From Prochilodus magdalenae (lineage: Eukaryota; Chordata; Actinopteri; Characiformes; Prochilodontidae), in the NCBI GenBank assembly GCA_024036415.1, contig JAMWET010005039.1, positions 1-64,000 on the forward strand: a DNA stretch of 64,000 nt, given 5' to 3'. The notes below the pieces were generated by a model that worked only from the letters and a program-made list of their open reading frames with translations, did no database searches and had not been told where the DNA came from. A program made the translations under genes and the position numbers. Below are positions 23,620 to 35,974 of the stretch, piece by piece (the first letter of the stretch is position 1; every line of letters starts with the position of its first letter).

Positions 23620-24752
23620 AAATAACACCAAAAGTGCTATTTTGCTATTTTCAGCCAAATAATTTCGGCTGTTGAATATCTGGTGCATCCCTGTTTATGT
23701 CTGAATACCAGAAAATAAAAACATGCCATAAAACTTACCAATGGCATTGTGGAGTCGGTGTCCGAAGCACTGGAGATGGCTCCACTCATTCAGCTTCACA
23801 GCTTTGATCATGCTAGTTCCACTATCGGTAGTCATACAGGCTTGTCTGTCTTCCCTAAGACTCCAGGAACCTAATGCGTCTATCAGTCCTTGACTTACTA
23901 CTTCACCAGTATGGTCCTCAGGGAAGTAGCATGTCTGAATGCACGACCTTGGCAGTTTCCAATCTTCGTCGATGTAGTGAACCGTTCATGTACTCATGTA
24001 CGGCTGAATACTACGACTACTCCACAGATCTGTCATGGTAGCATAATACACAGTTTTCTCCAACTTTTCCGCGACTCTTTCACGTGTAGCCGTATACAGC
24101 CGGGGCGACACTATCTCCGCAAAATGTTTACGGCTAGGCAGTTCATGGGGATCAAGTGTTCGCAGCAGCCTAATGAACCCCTCTTTCTGGACAGAGTAAA
24201 TGGGTATCATGTCTTTTGCGATATGAATAGCCACCGCCTCCATTATTGCTTTCCAGCGGTCACTACTTTTGTCATACGGGGCAGCACTGGAAAATGAAGC
24301 CGCTACCGTTAGCTGTCTTTAGCGGGAGCATTGGGAGTCGAAGAGCAGCCGGCTGCTTCATGCCGTTGTTTCAGGCACCGCTCCCGTTCCACAGGGGGTT
24401 TGTGTCGTAAGTGCTGGAACAAATTGGTTGTGCTGCTACTTTTGGTGGCAACAGACTTTCGGCACAGTCTACACATCACATTGTTTTGTTCAACGTCTGA
24501 CTTCTTAAAACCGTACCAATTCCACCACTGAAGTGACTGTGGTCTGTGGGACGCGCCGGTAACCAGGGTACAAAGGCTTATTATTGCATTCGTATCACTT
24601 CAGAAATGAGTATTTGCGTTTTCGAATATTTTGGATTAAAAAAATAAAATGTTTGTATGTAAAGATGTAAAATCTCGATTACACCATTTTCAAAATCGCG
24701 TTTAAACTGTAATTCGAATTAATCGTAAAAATCGCCCAGCACTACAGCACAG
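23620..24752 (-). mobile_element. hAT-type DNA transposon, internally deleted
   Basis: The element lies between ERV B and the ERV C region. On the minus strand its ends are GTAGTGCTGGGCGATTTTTA near 24752 and, at the other end, a CAGGGATGCACCAG-like terminus read at about 23681-23694. These two termini are not matching inverted repeats, so two related elements may be joined or nested. The coding remnant is described separately. No matching 8-bp target duplication was found. Confidence 0.6.
23740..24520 (-). pseudogene. Broken hAT (ZBED-like) transposase
   Basis: Read on the minus strand, a BED zinc finger comes first: WYGF, then MCRLC, then LFQHLRH, at about 24520-24380. Next come KDMIPIYSV, LPSRKHFAEI and TDLWSSRSIQPYMS (24240-23990). 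Last are IDEDWKL, TDSGTSMIKAV and LQCFGHRLHNAIG (down to about 23742), which belong to the RNase H-like core of hAT transposases. A donor-like GTAAGT follows the last motif. A one-base frameshift after the BED region and a TGA after PYMST break the frame, and the C-terminal half with the dimerisation region is missing. It cannot encode an active enzyme. Confidence 0.75.
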
Positions 24753-24867
24753 ACCCTTTAGAGTAACAAGGCTGTGTTCCCAGTGAGGGAGCCGTATGAC
24801 TCTCTTTCCCTCTTTTGCCTCTGTGTATGTTCTCTTTGTGTGTGTGTTCTAACCCTCTCTTTACTGG

Positions 24868-27800
24868 TGATGACGTCATAACCAGGTGTTTAGGGAACTC
24901 TAGTTATGGAGACGATAATCCAGGTGGTGGTAGATGATGTGTGAATCATATTGAACTGTATAGTGGGTTGTGGTGCACTGGGTTCATAAGCTGTTAAATT
25001 CCTGTCTGTCTCAGTTTCTGCGGTAATGGTGTGAGAGTTGAAATGAGAGAAAGGAGGGGAGCCTTGGACGGCAGCTGGCCAGTGCCTCTGTGTGACTGAG
25101 GTCCCCTGATGGCACTGTGTACAGCCTAAGGCGAGTGTTTTATTCCCAAACCCCTTCCACTGAACATCTGCAGTTATATATAAGAGTGTATTGATTTATA
25201 GTCATTATTGTGGATACACATTTAGTCTGTTTCCATTTATAGGATATTATAAGAATATTTCTCTATTTAGGATTAATAGACTACATTCATACTACATGCT
25301 GTAGTCCTTTAAAGGAGAGATGTGGTAACAGACTGAGCAGTTCATTCACTGGTGGCATGTACTTCTTTGGTTTAAACTCTGTTGAAGGCTGTATATGTGA
25401 GGTCTATTGTTTGTAGAGGGTTTATTAGGACTGCCATTACATTGAGCTCTGGTTCCTTTAAAGTTGGAAAAAACTTTTAGTTTTTTACTGGTAAAAATAG
25501 TGATTGTGGTACTGTTGTGGTAAAATAGTGATTTATTGAATACAAGGCTGAGTAATCTAAATAGCTTTAAGTAGTCTAGTTTGGTAATTAGTCTTAACTT
25601 CCAATAAGGGAGCCATTAACAATGTCGAAACAGGACATTAAAATCATTTCTTAGTTAAAGGCATCATAAAGGTATCAGTGAAGTGGCATAAGCATTGGGC
25701 TGAAATTGACCAACCATGGCCAGTAGGGGGGACTTTACCCAGATGTAATTAAAATTATAAGGGTACTTGTGTCTACGTATAAGGCAGATCAATAGAGGGG
25801 TAAAAAGGGTGAAACACGTAAAGAAAAGAGACAGGTGGAGCTTGGCATTCTCCCGCTGTTTGAAGATGAGGGACAGAAACTGATAAAAGCTGCACAGATA
25901 AGAGAGATGGAGGTGTGGAGGAGAGAGAACAGAATGTGAAGGAAGCAGAGAAACAGATGGCAGAAATCAGTGTACCCTTCTCACATGCGGATCCAGTGAA
26001 GAAGCCCCCACCTTATGAGAAGGAAGTGAGGTTTGAGGAGGTTTATCCTCAGCTCCCAGTGATCAGTCCGGAGGGTACCATTCACATCAGAGACGAGGGT
26101 GAGCGCATAACAGAAACGGGACAAGCGGAATATCTATAAAGATGTATCCAGGTTCCAAAAGTAAGAAGGAAACGGCAGGTCTGAATGCTAAGCGTGAACT
26201 GAGGATCAGGAGGATGGAATTTGGAGAAGATGATGATCAAAGTGATCTGGAGGTGATCATGTGTGGATATGACCCTGCAGTCAGGCGGATGTTGGCCAAA
26301 GCGGAAAAGAGAGGAGATAAAACAAGGAGGAAAGAGGACTAAGGAGACGACAGCTCTAATGAAAGTGATAATGGAGACAATGATGGAGATTCGGAAAGTA
26401 AGTGTCCTTTGTCCTCAAGAGGGTTTCTTCCTGAGACCCAGTACCAGAATTGAGGAGGACAGGCGGAGGGCTATAAGAGAGGTTGAAAGAAGCATAGACC
26501 AATGTCTTTCATACTTGGATAAGTCTACTAGCTCAGAAAGCCGGAAAGCACTGGAAAACCAATTAAAGGAGCTGAAGATACAGGAGAGGGACAAGGAGAG
26601 GGAGAAAGAGAAGGAGAGGGAGAGGGAGATGCAGATAGAAGGTTCCCAAAAGTTGGATATAAAATATGTAAGAGGAATGTCACAGGAAATGACCCGGATC
26701 TGAACCAGAGGGAGCAGTCAGTTCTGAGAAGCAAAATACAGAAGGGGCTGCCTCTACCAGTGAGGAGCAAACAGAGGTAGTTGGTTTTGGAAGCATGGGA
26801 AAAGGTGTGTATACGGATCATATAGCCCACCAGGTGGAGCTATATAAGAAGAGGGAACATGATCAGAAAGAACAAGGCCAGGAGACTCTCTGAAAACGTA
26901 ATCAGATACAGCTGGTGGAGAACAAGAAGTCAGCCTCCACCAACTCAACCATTGTCACAACCGTAGCTGAGTCAGGTTCAGCCACAGTCCTCCCAGCCAT
27001 CACCGGTGGTAACATTCATTCCCTACACACACAGTTTTTGGTCAAGTGCAGACCTGGAGAGGAAGAGGTCGAGAAAATGTAGGAAGAGGAGGCTTATTCC
27101 GAATTTCCAACAGTCCTCAGAAGCATGCTATAATTGTGGACAGTTTGGCCACTTTGCCCGTGAGTGCGACTTGCCAGGGGGAAACTTCAAAGGAAACTTC
27201 AGAGGAGTGGAACTGGGATTTTAGGAGTGCCCAGAGAACCTGAGAGGGGTGTGTCAGCTAGTAGCATCAGGACCAAAGAGAGATCCAACAATGGAGGTGA
27301 AAATAAATAATCGACCATCAGAAGTGATGGCGGATAGCGGAGCTGCTTTCACCTGTGTTCAGCCTGAAGATGCTATACAGCACCCCATGTCTGGTTAATG
27401 GATTCGGATAATCCAGTTTGAAGGTGTCACACTTCCATCCAGCCCATCACGGGTTAACAACCTCACAGACTCCGTTTCCCAAGATCCACCTAGCGATCAC
27501 GTGACGGTCCGCTTCCAGATCAGTTCGGCCTCGCCTGAATTCTGATTGGAACACCTGTTTGACTTCCTATTTATTCTGTGTTGGGTGTTTAACCCTCATT
27601 GTGGATTATCGTCTCTGTTTACAGTGCGCACTGAGCGTTTCTTATCGTTTTCCTGTTCCGTTTTTTCAGCTGGTTTTTGACTTTGTGTTTTGCCTTAGAC
27701 CATATTGCTCTGTTTGCCGTGTTTCTGACCTTCTGCCTGTTTCTGGTTTACATTCTTTGGATTATCCCGCTTTTCTTATTGAATCATTTTAATCCTTATC

Positions 27801-28735
27801 TGCGCGGGTCCTGATTCCATCATACCCTGACGGAGGGAGTGACACGGCTGATTCCTCTAACGAAACCGGTTGAGCTCTGTGCCCAATACCCATACTGGTG
27901 TCAGAACATACACCTACTGCACTTTTGGGAAGAGATGCTTTGTGCAGATTGAACTGTACAATAAACACTGGACGGCTGTCTGATGGAAGTTCCAAATTAT
28001 AATGCTCACCAGTTCTTGACGACAATGGAGAGTTTGATGTTGAGACGAGTGTGTCACGTGTAGGCATAAGGCCTCTCTGAGAACACTGCAGTGCTGTCAG
28101 GAGAGGGACATAAGGCCTCTCTGAGAACGCTGCAGTGCTGTCAGGAGGGGGTGGTTTGTTTGGATCAGACAGTAACACAGGGACACAGGAGTATTTCTGA
28201 TAGTCAGTTAGAAGCTATTCGCAAGGGTCCACAGCCCAGAGCAGTCAGAGAGACGATGACCTTTCTTGGTATTGCTGGCTGTTCCTCAGCATGAGTTTAA
28301 CGGGACCATTGAGGTCTCTGATTAAGATACTGGGAATGCAGTACTCCACTGTAGTCTTTCCTGGACACAGGATGGCCTTTTGGCATTTGAGACAAAACAG
28401 AGGTTACAGGCTCCAGCGCTGGCGCTTCCAGACTATTCCAGGAATGTCTTGCTGTATGTGTCCACTTCTACTGTGCAGTTCTTTTGTTAGCCGAACAGGT
28501 ACAGGAACAAACCCTCAACCTACTACTCCACTGCATATTCAGAAGTAGAACTGGGGCTACCGCTGTGCTATAGAGCAATGGTGGGAGTTTATTTACTGTA
28601 TGATAAAGCATCATCTGTTACGATGGGTTATCCAGTCACGATTCTTACCCATCATAGTCTCAGGAATCTCCTGAATTATGGCAAGTATAGATTAACTATG
28701 CCTAGGCTTAGAGACTACCATAGGGAGATGTCACC
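24868..28735 (+). mobile_element. ERV fragment C, most complete copy (leader, gag, pro, partial pol)
   Basis: The leader part (24868-25480) is shared with ERV D (52172-52790). Gag starts near 25623 and is interrupted by stops and frameshifts. A PPPY late-domain-type motif is at 26005-26016, a coiled-coil region at 26450-26630, and a CCHC zinc knuckle ([14 protein letters not shown]) at 27126-27167. A retroviral-type protease active site (DSGA) is at 27333-27344. Pol pieces FLGIAG (28262) and APALALPDYS (28410) belong to the RT/RNase H side, and TILTHHSL lies further on. Polymerase catalytic core, integrase, env and LTRs were not seen. PPPY plus a single knuckle suggests a gamma/epsilon-like class. 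Confidence 0.75.
27480..27830 (+). mobile_element. Non-retroviral insert inside ERV C (LTR-like repeat)
   Basis: This is the counterpart of 480-835. It lies between the protease and the remaining Pol sequence and has no coding signal. Confidence 0.4.
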
Positions 28736-29029
28736 CTAGCGAGGTGCGTCATAAAACATTTTATTTAAGCAAGATAGCGTCAGCGGAGAGTCTCAACACC
28801 TACACACCATAGCATCTCCTATTTAAGTTTAGCCCAGTGCCTAATAGCTAGGCTAAAGGTATTTCAGGTGAGCTGAGCGCTGAGGTAATGACTCGATTTG
28901 GTTGGATTAAGTGAGGTTAGCGTACAGTTAGCGCGATGCTAACGGGAGTGCTAACACTTGGGTGCAGTTAAATCTGCCTCATAGCTTCAGTAACCCAGAG
29001 AGTAACGAACATTGAACAAACGTTGAGTT

Positions 29030-29148
29030 ATGGTTACGTTACATATTCTACACCGCACGGACCCGGTCCAGAATTCAGAATCAGCGCGAGGACCGACCAA
29101 CGGGCATTTCCAAACGGACCCCAGCCTCCGAGCTTCGCCTCAGCAGAG
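29030..29148 (+). other. Exon-like CpG-rich block with donor in segment S (unit 2)
   Basis: From an ATG at 29030 the sequence is open for 39 codons to a CAGAG/GTAGGT donor and is richer in CG than its surroundings. It recurs at about 2045-2137 and 60253-60358. The third copy lacks the ATG. It could be the first exon of another gene caught in the duplication. I do not recognise the peptide. Confidence 0.3.
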
Positions 29149-31413
29149 GTAGGTCATATTTAACCACACCTTTAACCCTAACTGTCTTTTATACAGGTGT
29201 GGGTTAAGTTAAATCATCCGAGTGATGTTTTTGTATTGATATGATTTCGTAGCCTTAGCGTTAGCTCTTCAGGAAAACAGTTCAGCCGATGCTAACTAGC
29301 TAACGTTAGCTAGCCACCATGCTAAACTGAGTGTTGAAAACTCGGACTCGGTTTGCCTCTCTAATGCGCTGCTACGGCTTAATAGTAAAATAAACCCGGT
29401 CTTATAATTTTAAGGAGTCGCGTTTGGTGCTCAGTACAGTTTAACATGGTAGCACAAGAGAGATATATCGCCAGCCTCTCGTTCGGATTCTTTAACTCCA
29501 CCTTAAATGTCGCAGCAGTTTCAGTCTCGCGCCTCAGGCTTCTGGGACACTCAGGCGCTGTTTAAGGTGGAACGGGAGAGTTCAGCTGGAGGATGTGCTG
29601 ATCGGTTAACGTTTCCAGTGTTGAAGGAATGTTATTAAGGGATGTCGTGATGGTGTAAATCAGTGTTTTAGGGGGGGGCTTAGTGAATATTAATCTGGAC
29701 TGAGTTATGATTACTTTATGAAACATTATTCACTATTTATTATGGTGTCCTAATCAGATTAGCATTTTCACTGGGACGTTTGGAGGAACAAGACTGAACA
29801 TCTTCACCATCAGCCCTGTTGTTTTGATTTAAAGTGAGTTGCATTTAATTCAGATACATTTTTCTTCTACAGGTTTGAATTAGTCGAATGTGTGTAATGT
29901 TAGATAACACAGATTTGTACATTTGTATTTGATGGGTTGTAACTGAAGCCTAGCTTCCAGACTACACATTATGTTCTAAACACGCAAGTCTGCTTTACTG
30001 TGGTTGACTTTAACTTGCTTTGCTTTGCTAATGCATCTTTTCTTGTAAAGTGAAGTTAGTTCTGAAGTGATTTATGAAGTTATGTTTTTCTAATAATGAG
30101 TAGTGTTTGGTGTTCAGTGACCACTCATCATTTCTGTATGCCAGGTGACAGTGGCAGGGGGCACTTACCGAGTGTCATGAGCAGCAGGTGCCACTAACAG
30201 TTATCACTGGCAGGTAAGATTTAAAAAAAACTATGGCTGCCCTCTTGAAGTTGACGAGTCAAGTTGGCAGTCGGAGACCCTTCAAGTCGACTGACAACAG
30301 TGAACTTTTTTTTATTTTTAAAGCTTACAAAAAACCACAAGAACTGTAATAATGTAAAAAGACATGTTAATAATTATTAAAGGGGAATAATGAATATATA
30401 TTTAAGTTCTAGCTGGGCTGTGACGCATGCTTGCTAAAAAATGAAATCCATGTGACGGCATGCGCTGGCGGTTCACCGCTGAAGGAAGCTAAAGCTGTGC
30501 AGCTGAGAGACAGGGGGGAACGATGTCTCAGAGAAAGGGGAGGAGCTTCTGAAGAAGATAACCTAAACACATGAAACCGAATTCTGCTCATCATTTAGTC
30601 AGACGTACCAACACTGCTCCAAACGAGGGAGCTGACTTTCGTTTAGACATAACGGCTGTGAAGGAGAAACGGTGCGGAGACGTCTGTTTATTATAACTCC
30701 GTTATTTTAGATCCTAAATTACAGATCTGTTTATTTATTGGTCTACAGCTGAGATTATCTTTATTTAAAGATCAGTACAGTCGCTTAATACGCCTGCCAA
30801 TAAACAAGAGATAGTGATTTCAGAGCGGGTAATATAATAATTAAACACTTTCAGGTCTACCGTTCTTCTTTTCATCTATAATAATTTAAATATGGACTAA
30901 TCTGTTTTTATTTAGTTCATTATTTCTGAGAGAGGAAAGATGAAGTGTGGTCCTAATGAAGAAGCTGTTAGAAGAGAAATTAAAAAGACAGGCTATAAAT
31001 ACGAGCTGCTGCCCGACGCTACACCCTGTAATTAAATCAGGCTCCAGTTCAGATCCATCATCATAAGCCCCGCCCCTTTAGTTCAGAAATTTGTTCCTGT
31101 GACTCTGCTGACTTTCTAAATGAGGAGATCAGATCTGAACCGTATGCAGACTGATTTATTGATTACTAGATAATGTACATGGAGAAACAACATGAACGAG
31201 TATTCGAATCGTCAGCCAGGACGGGCGAATCTGATTCAAGTAGTAAAGTTCAGGTACAGCCCTATAAAAACACTAAGACTCTTGTTCACATAAAGACAGT
31301 TTTGGGGTTTCAGTTGGGGTTACTAAAGATTAACGCCACCTAAAAGGCCAGTAATCGTTTCACATCATCACTTTTTATAAATCTTCCAGTTTATTTTGGA
31401 AAACATTGAGAAA

Positions 31414-31420
31414 TCACACA

Positions 31421-31485
<65 letters not shown>
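31414..31485 (+). repeat. CA microsatellite
   Basis: An almost pure CA run is present. The matching site in unit 1 (4605-4650) is interrupted and much shorter. Confidence 0.95.
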
Positions 31486-31488
<3 letters not shown>

Positions 31489-32253
31489 TAAATACATTAA
31501 CACAGTAAGTGGAACTGATACTGTACTCACAGTTCTTGAGGAGGACATGTTCATGACTGTATGACAGGTAACTAGATGAAATGTTCCCTGGCCTACTAAT
31601 CATCTTGAGCAAGTTATGCTGAATAGACTACAGTAAATGATCACTGAACATGCAGTCTGCCTGGAAGGAAAAGGGTGTTTCCCATCAGCCTCTGAGGGTA
31701 GTGCACATCAAATCAGCCTGGAAGGTGATCTGTCTGGAAGTAACAGGTATCTATGTGAATCGATCACCGGCCTTCCAATCGCGCTGGGTGTCATTCACTC
31801 CTCAGTATCATCCTTTAATATCACTGCAGGTCTACATCAGTGTCAGAGTTAATGAAGATAGTACAGCAGCTGATTTTGGGGGAGTTTGAGATCATTTGTT
31901 TTACCAGCTGTTGATGAACATCAGCCTGGACAGCACCTACGTATTACCTGTGTCTGAAACCCCAGAACTGTCTCTATAAGACCCAGTCCTTCTCCGTCTC
32001 AGTTCCTCCAGCCTGTGTCTGTACTGCTGCTCTGTTTACAGACTCGCTAGCCAACACGCTAAACCAGTGAGAGCTGCTGCTGTATCAGCTCTGCACACCC
32101 AGGTGGTGACTAGCTTTCAGTCGTTATTAATCTGACCTGACTTTACAAACATCATGTGATCAGGTCTACATAATTATAACTTCCTGAGGTTCCAGCAGCA
32201 GTGCCTGTCTGTGACTGGAAAGTACTGAAAGTCTGAATCCCACAACAGGATTG

Positions 32254-32692
32254 TATCGATAACTGATTAGTATGATAGGTAACTGATTAGAATAATAAGT
32301 AACTGATTAGAATGATAGATAACTGAATAGAATGATAGGTACCTGATTAAAATGATAGGTAACTGGTTAGAATGATAGGTAATTGATTAGATTGATAGGT
32401 AACTGATTAGAATAATTGGTAACTGATTAGTATGATAGGTAATTGATTAGATTGATAGGTAACTGATTAGAATAATTGGCAACTGATTAGTATGATAGGT
32501 AATTTATTGGATTGATAGGTAACTGATTAGTATGATAGGTAATTGATTGGATTGATAGGTAACTGATTAGTGTGATAGGTAACTGATTGATATGATAGAG
32601 TATTGATTAGATTGATAGGCAACTGATTAGATTGATAGAGTATTGATTAGTGTGATGGGTAATTGATTAGATTGATAGGTAACTGATTAGAT
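32254..32692 (+). repeat. 20-bp minisatellite upstream of gene 3, about 22 copies
   Basis: The unit and 3' flank are the same as at 5803-6352. Confidence 0.9.
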
Positions 32693-33057
32693 GTTGTTTG
32701 GTTGTGTGGGTGCTGAGTTTCACATGGGTCTATGGCTGGAGGGAAGTGAAGCATGTTTACCTGCCACCTCCCTAATTTCTAAAGAACTGTAGTCAGCTCC
32801 TCATTTACTGCCAATGCCTAAAATCATTGGCCCGTTTTCAAGAACATTTCAAGAACCCAGAGAGGTAATGAGACGGGACGGTGAAGAACATGTCTGCAGT
32901 GTCTGACTTTGTTAAAACCGGTACCTTCCCAGGGGAACAGGGGGCGGACTCAGCCTCACCAGCATGTAGGAAGCTCTAATGCATGTTGTATGATGAAATA
33001 ATCTCCATCCTTAATCGGAGTTAACATTAGGTTATATATGTTACCCAGTTACATGTT

Positions 33058-33286
33058 ACCATTTGGAGCTATGGTCCACCAGCTACAGTTACACGTTACC
33101 ATTTGGAGCTATGGTCCACCATCTACAGTTACAATTCACCGTTTGGAGCTATGGCCTACCATTGACACATGTACTATGCCATTTGGAGGTATGGTCCACC
33201 ATCTACAGTTATACTTTACCATATGGAGCTATGGCCCAGCATCTACAGTTATACTTTACCATATGGAGCAGTGGTCCACCCATTTG
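33058..33286 (+). repeat. 40-bp tandem repeat, unit 2 copy
   Basis: It is almost identical to 6717-6945, with the same number of units. Confidence 0.8.
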
Positions 33287-33672
33287 GAGCTACATTCCCG
33301 CTGTATCGAGTTTAGTCCTGATTTCTTTTAGTCATGATTCACCCATTTGAAGTTACTCCCCACCCATTTGGTCCACCCTTTAGGAGTCAGATCCCTCCCT
33401 CCTGATAGATGATGGCATGGAGGCTCAGGGGTTAATACTAATACCCAAATGCTTGTTGTGGTGATCTAGCGAATGGTGTCCCCTGTAATAAAGCATCATT
33501 ATGAGTGTACATCTCTGCAGTAGCATCTAAACTAATCACTGCTGTGTTGAGTACACCTTCTTTTGCCTTGGAAGAGGGCAGGAAGGCCGTCACAGGTAGA
33601 ATTACAGGGCTGGAAAAAGTCCAGGTGAACATGAAACAGCTGTACTGTGTACTCACTGGAAGGAATGGAGAC

Positions 33673-33750
33673 AACAGGACTTACAGGTACTACATCAGGA
33701 TGTACAGGTACTACATCAGGACATACAGGTACTATGTCAGGACATACAGG
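33673..33750 (+). repeat. 21-bp tandem repeat, unit 2, about 4 copies
   Basis: The unit is the same as at 7598-7735. The difference in copy number shows array change after duplication. Confidence 0.85.
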
Positions 33751-35125
33751 TAGTGTGTTTATGTGCATGTATGTGTGTGTACGTCTCATGCAATCAAATG
33801 CAGATGTTGTCTAGATCCGATATACAGATCATTCATTAAACTCTGTATCTTCCTGGATATGGCATATCATGGAACTGATAACAGTACGAGTGTGAATGTG
33901 AATCCTCACTGATCTCTTACTGTCAGTCTCTCACGTACAGCCATGTGCAGGTTTATACTGGTGAAACATCCTGTAGAGTCCGTACCACAAAGAGACAAAC
34001 TAAGGGCCCTGCTGGTATCAGTATAGTGTTCCTAATGAAGACCATGATGAGTGTTTATGTGTTGCAGCTGGTTTGTTACAGATGTTGTCTTGCAGAAAGA
34101 TTTGAAGCCAGCAGATGGTGCCATTATAAAGCTGAATATTACAATGTTTTGTGACAATTGACAATATGAGATAAAAAAATATATAATAATAATATACTAA
34201 ATAAAATTTCAAATATAACAAGAAAAAAAAATATTTGGAAGCTATGACCAGTCCATAGTCCTCCCATTTAAGGCTGTTTTCCAACCATTGGGTGCTATAG
34301 CCCAACCTACCCCCAGCCACCCCATTGGTGCTATAGTCCTCCCTACTTGAAGCAGTGGTAAACCCATCTGGAGCTGTGGTCCACCCCTTTTGGTGCTACT
34401 CCCAACTTAAGTTTAGTAACTGCATAAACTGCATCATAATTATGAAATCATCTTAATCATCTTATTATAATGAGTTTTTATTATCCACAGCCTTCATTTG
34501 AAAAAGCCTTCTGAGCTCCATCTGCTGTAGTACAGTTATCAGAATGCTGGAGCTTCCCTACTGGACAAACTTCATCAGAGTTTGCATACAGGACCGGAAA
34601 ACCATGGTGCAAGTCAATCGTGTTTCAAGGGGCATTCCACTAATCTGGTGAGGGATGGTTGTTTGATGAGACTGAGACGGTCTTTACGGTGGTGATGGTG
34701 ATGGGACCCAGGGGTCTCCATGTCTACAACACACATATAGACACTTTAACAGCAGCACCAGTGAACCTACACGTGTCTTCTGAGCTTTATATGGAATGTT
34801 GATGATGGTGAAATAGTGGAACACCTGAAATATGAACCTTCCTTTGGGGGAATTCTTGTTTCCTAAAAGTTGAAGAACCAGTGCTGCCTGAAGATCCAGT
34901 ATTTTCAGTAACTGACTGAAGATCAGAATGTTAGAGTGGTTTCCTGGGTAACAGGAAACCGATCTTCCATCAGTGATGGTGTACCGGGTGTAATCATTAG
35001 GGGCAGTCCAGAGCTCTCAGTCGTCACGGGCAGGGCTCAGACAACAGGCAGGAAGGGGCCATCAAAACTAGAGTGAGGGTGGAGACACGATCTGTGTATT
35101 AGGTTGTAGGCTGTGTGCAGACCTC

Positions 35126-35209
35126 TAGCAGATGCAAATCTGACAGAGGACACTGAACCTGCGGTACACCCCATCATCTTACACCAACAAGAGAACCACA
35201 TTTACTGAG
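35126..35209 (+). other. Probable non-coding first exon of gene 3
   Basis: This is a near-identical copy of 9040-9123 with the same CTGAG/GTAAGTA donor. The intron to the acceptor before 38611 again contains all three minisatellites. The start is approximate. Confidence 0.4.
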
Positions 35210-35215
35210 GTAAGT

Positions 35216-35755
35216 ACTTAATGTGGCGTACTGTAATGTGTTAGTGTGCTGTAAGTGGTGTGTCGGTGTACAGTAACTCAGTAAGTGTAATGTGTTAGTG
35301 TACTGTAAGTAACGTGTTGGTGTACAGTAACTCAGTAAGTGTAATGTGTTAGTGTACTGTAAGTAGTGTGTTGGTGTACAGTAACTCAGTAAGTGTAATG
35401 TGTTAGTGTGCTGTAAGTAGTGTGTTGGTGTACAGTAACTCAGTGAGTGTAATGTGTTAGTGTGCTGTAAGTGGTGTGTCGGTGTACAGTAACTCAGTAA
35501 GTGTAATGTGTTAGTGTGCTGCAAGTAGTGTGTCGGCGTACAGTAACTCAGTAAGTGTAATGTGTTAGTGTACTGTAAGTAGTGTGTTGGTGTACGGTAA
35601 CTCAGTAAGTGTAATGTGTTAGTGTGCTGTAAGTAACGTGTTGGTGTACAGTAACTCAGTAAGTGTAATGTGTTAGTGTGCTGTAAGTAGTGTGTTGGTG
35701 TACGGTAACTCAGTAAGTGTAATGTGTTAGTGTACTGTAAGTAGTGTGTTGGTGT
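35216..35755 (+). repeat. 54-bp minisatellite, unit 2, about 10 copies
   Basis: The unit and position relative to the first-exon donor (35210) are the same as in unit 1. Confidence 0.9.
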
Positions 35756-35974
35756 GTTGGACAGAGCTTGGTTCTAGCTAACGGAACCTGTTCTCCTTCA
35801 GTGTTCTGTGCTGATGGTGATGTGAATAGACGTCAGTGTCAGACTAATGAATGAGCTTCTATTAAAGACTGGTGGACTGAGAGACACTAGAGTCTCTTCA
35901 CCTACACTGAGCTGATGAAGAGTCCTGTTCCAGAAATGATAATAGGACATTAGAGCCGTAATAAACCATACTCC

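Larger units (their letters stand above)
28736..32253 (+). other. Segment S, unit 2, no confirmed gene
   Basis: It holds the exon-like block at 29030-29148, a GCTAAAGCTGTGCAGCTGAG region near 30490 that may be a second decayed exon, and the CA repeat. No complete reading frame was found. Confidence 0.5.
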
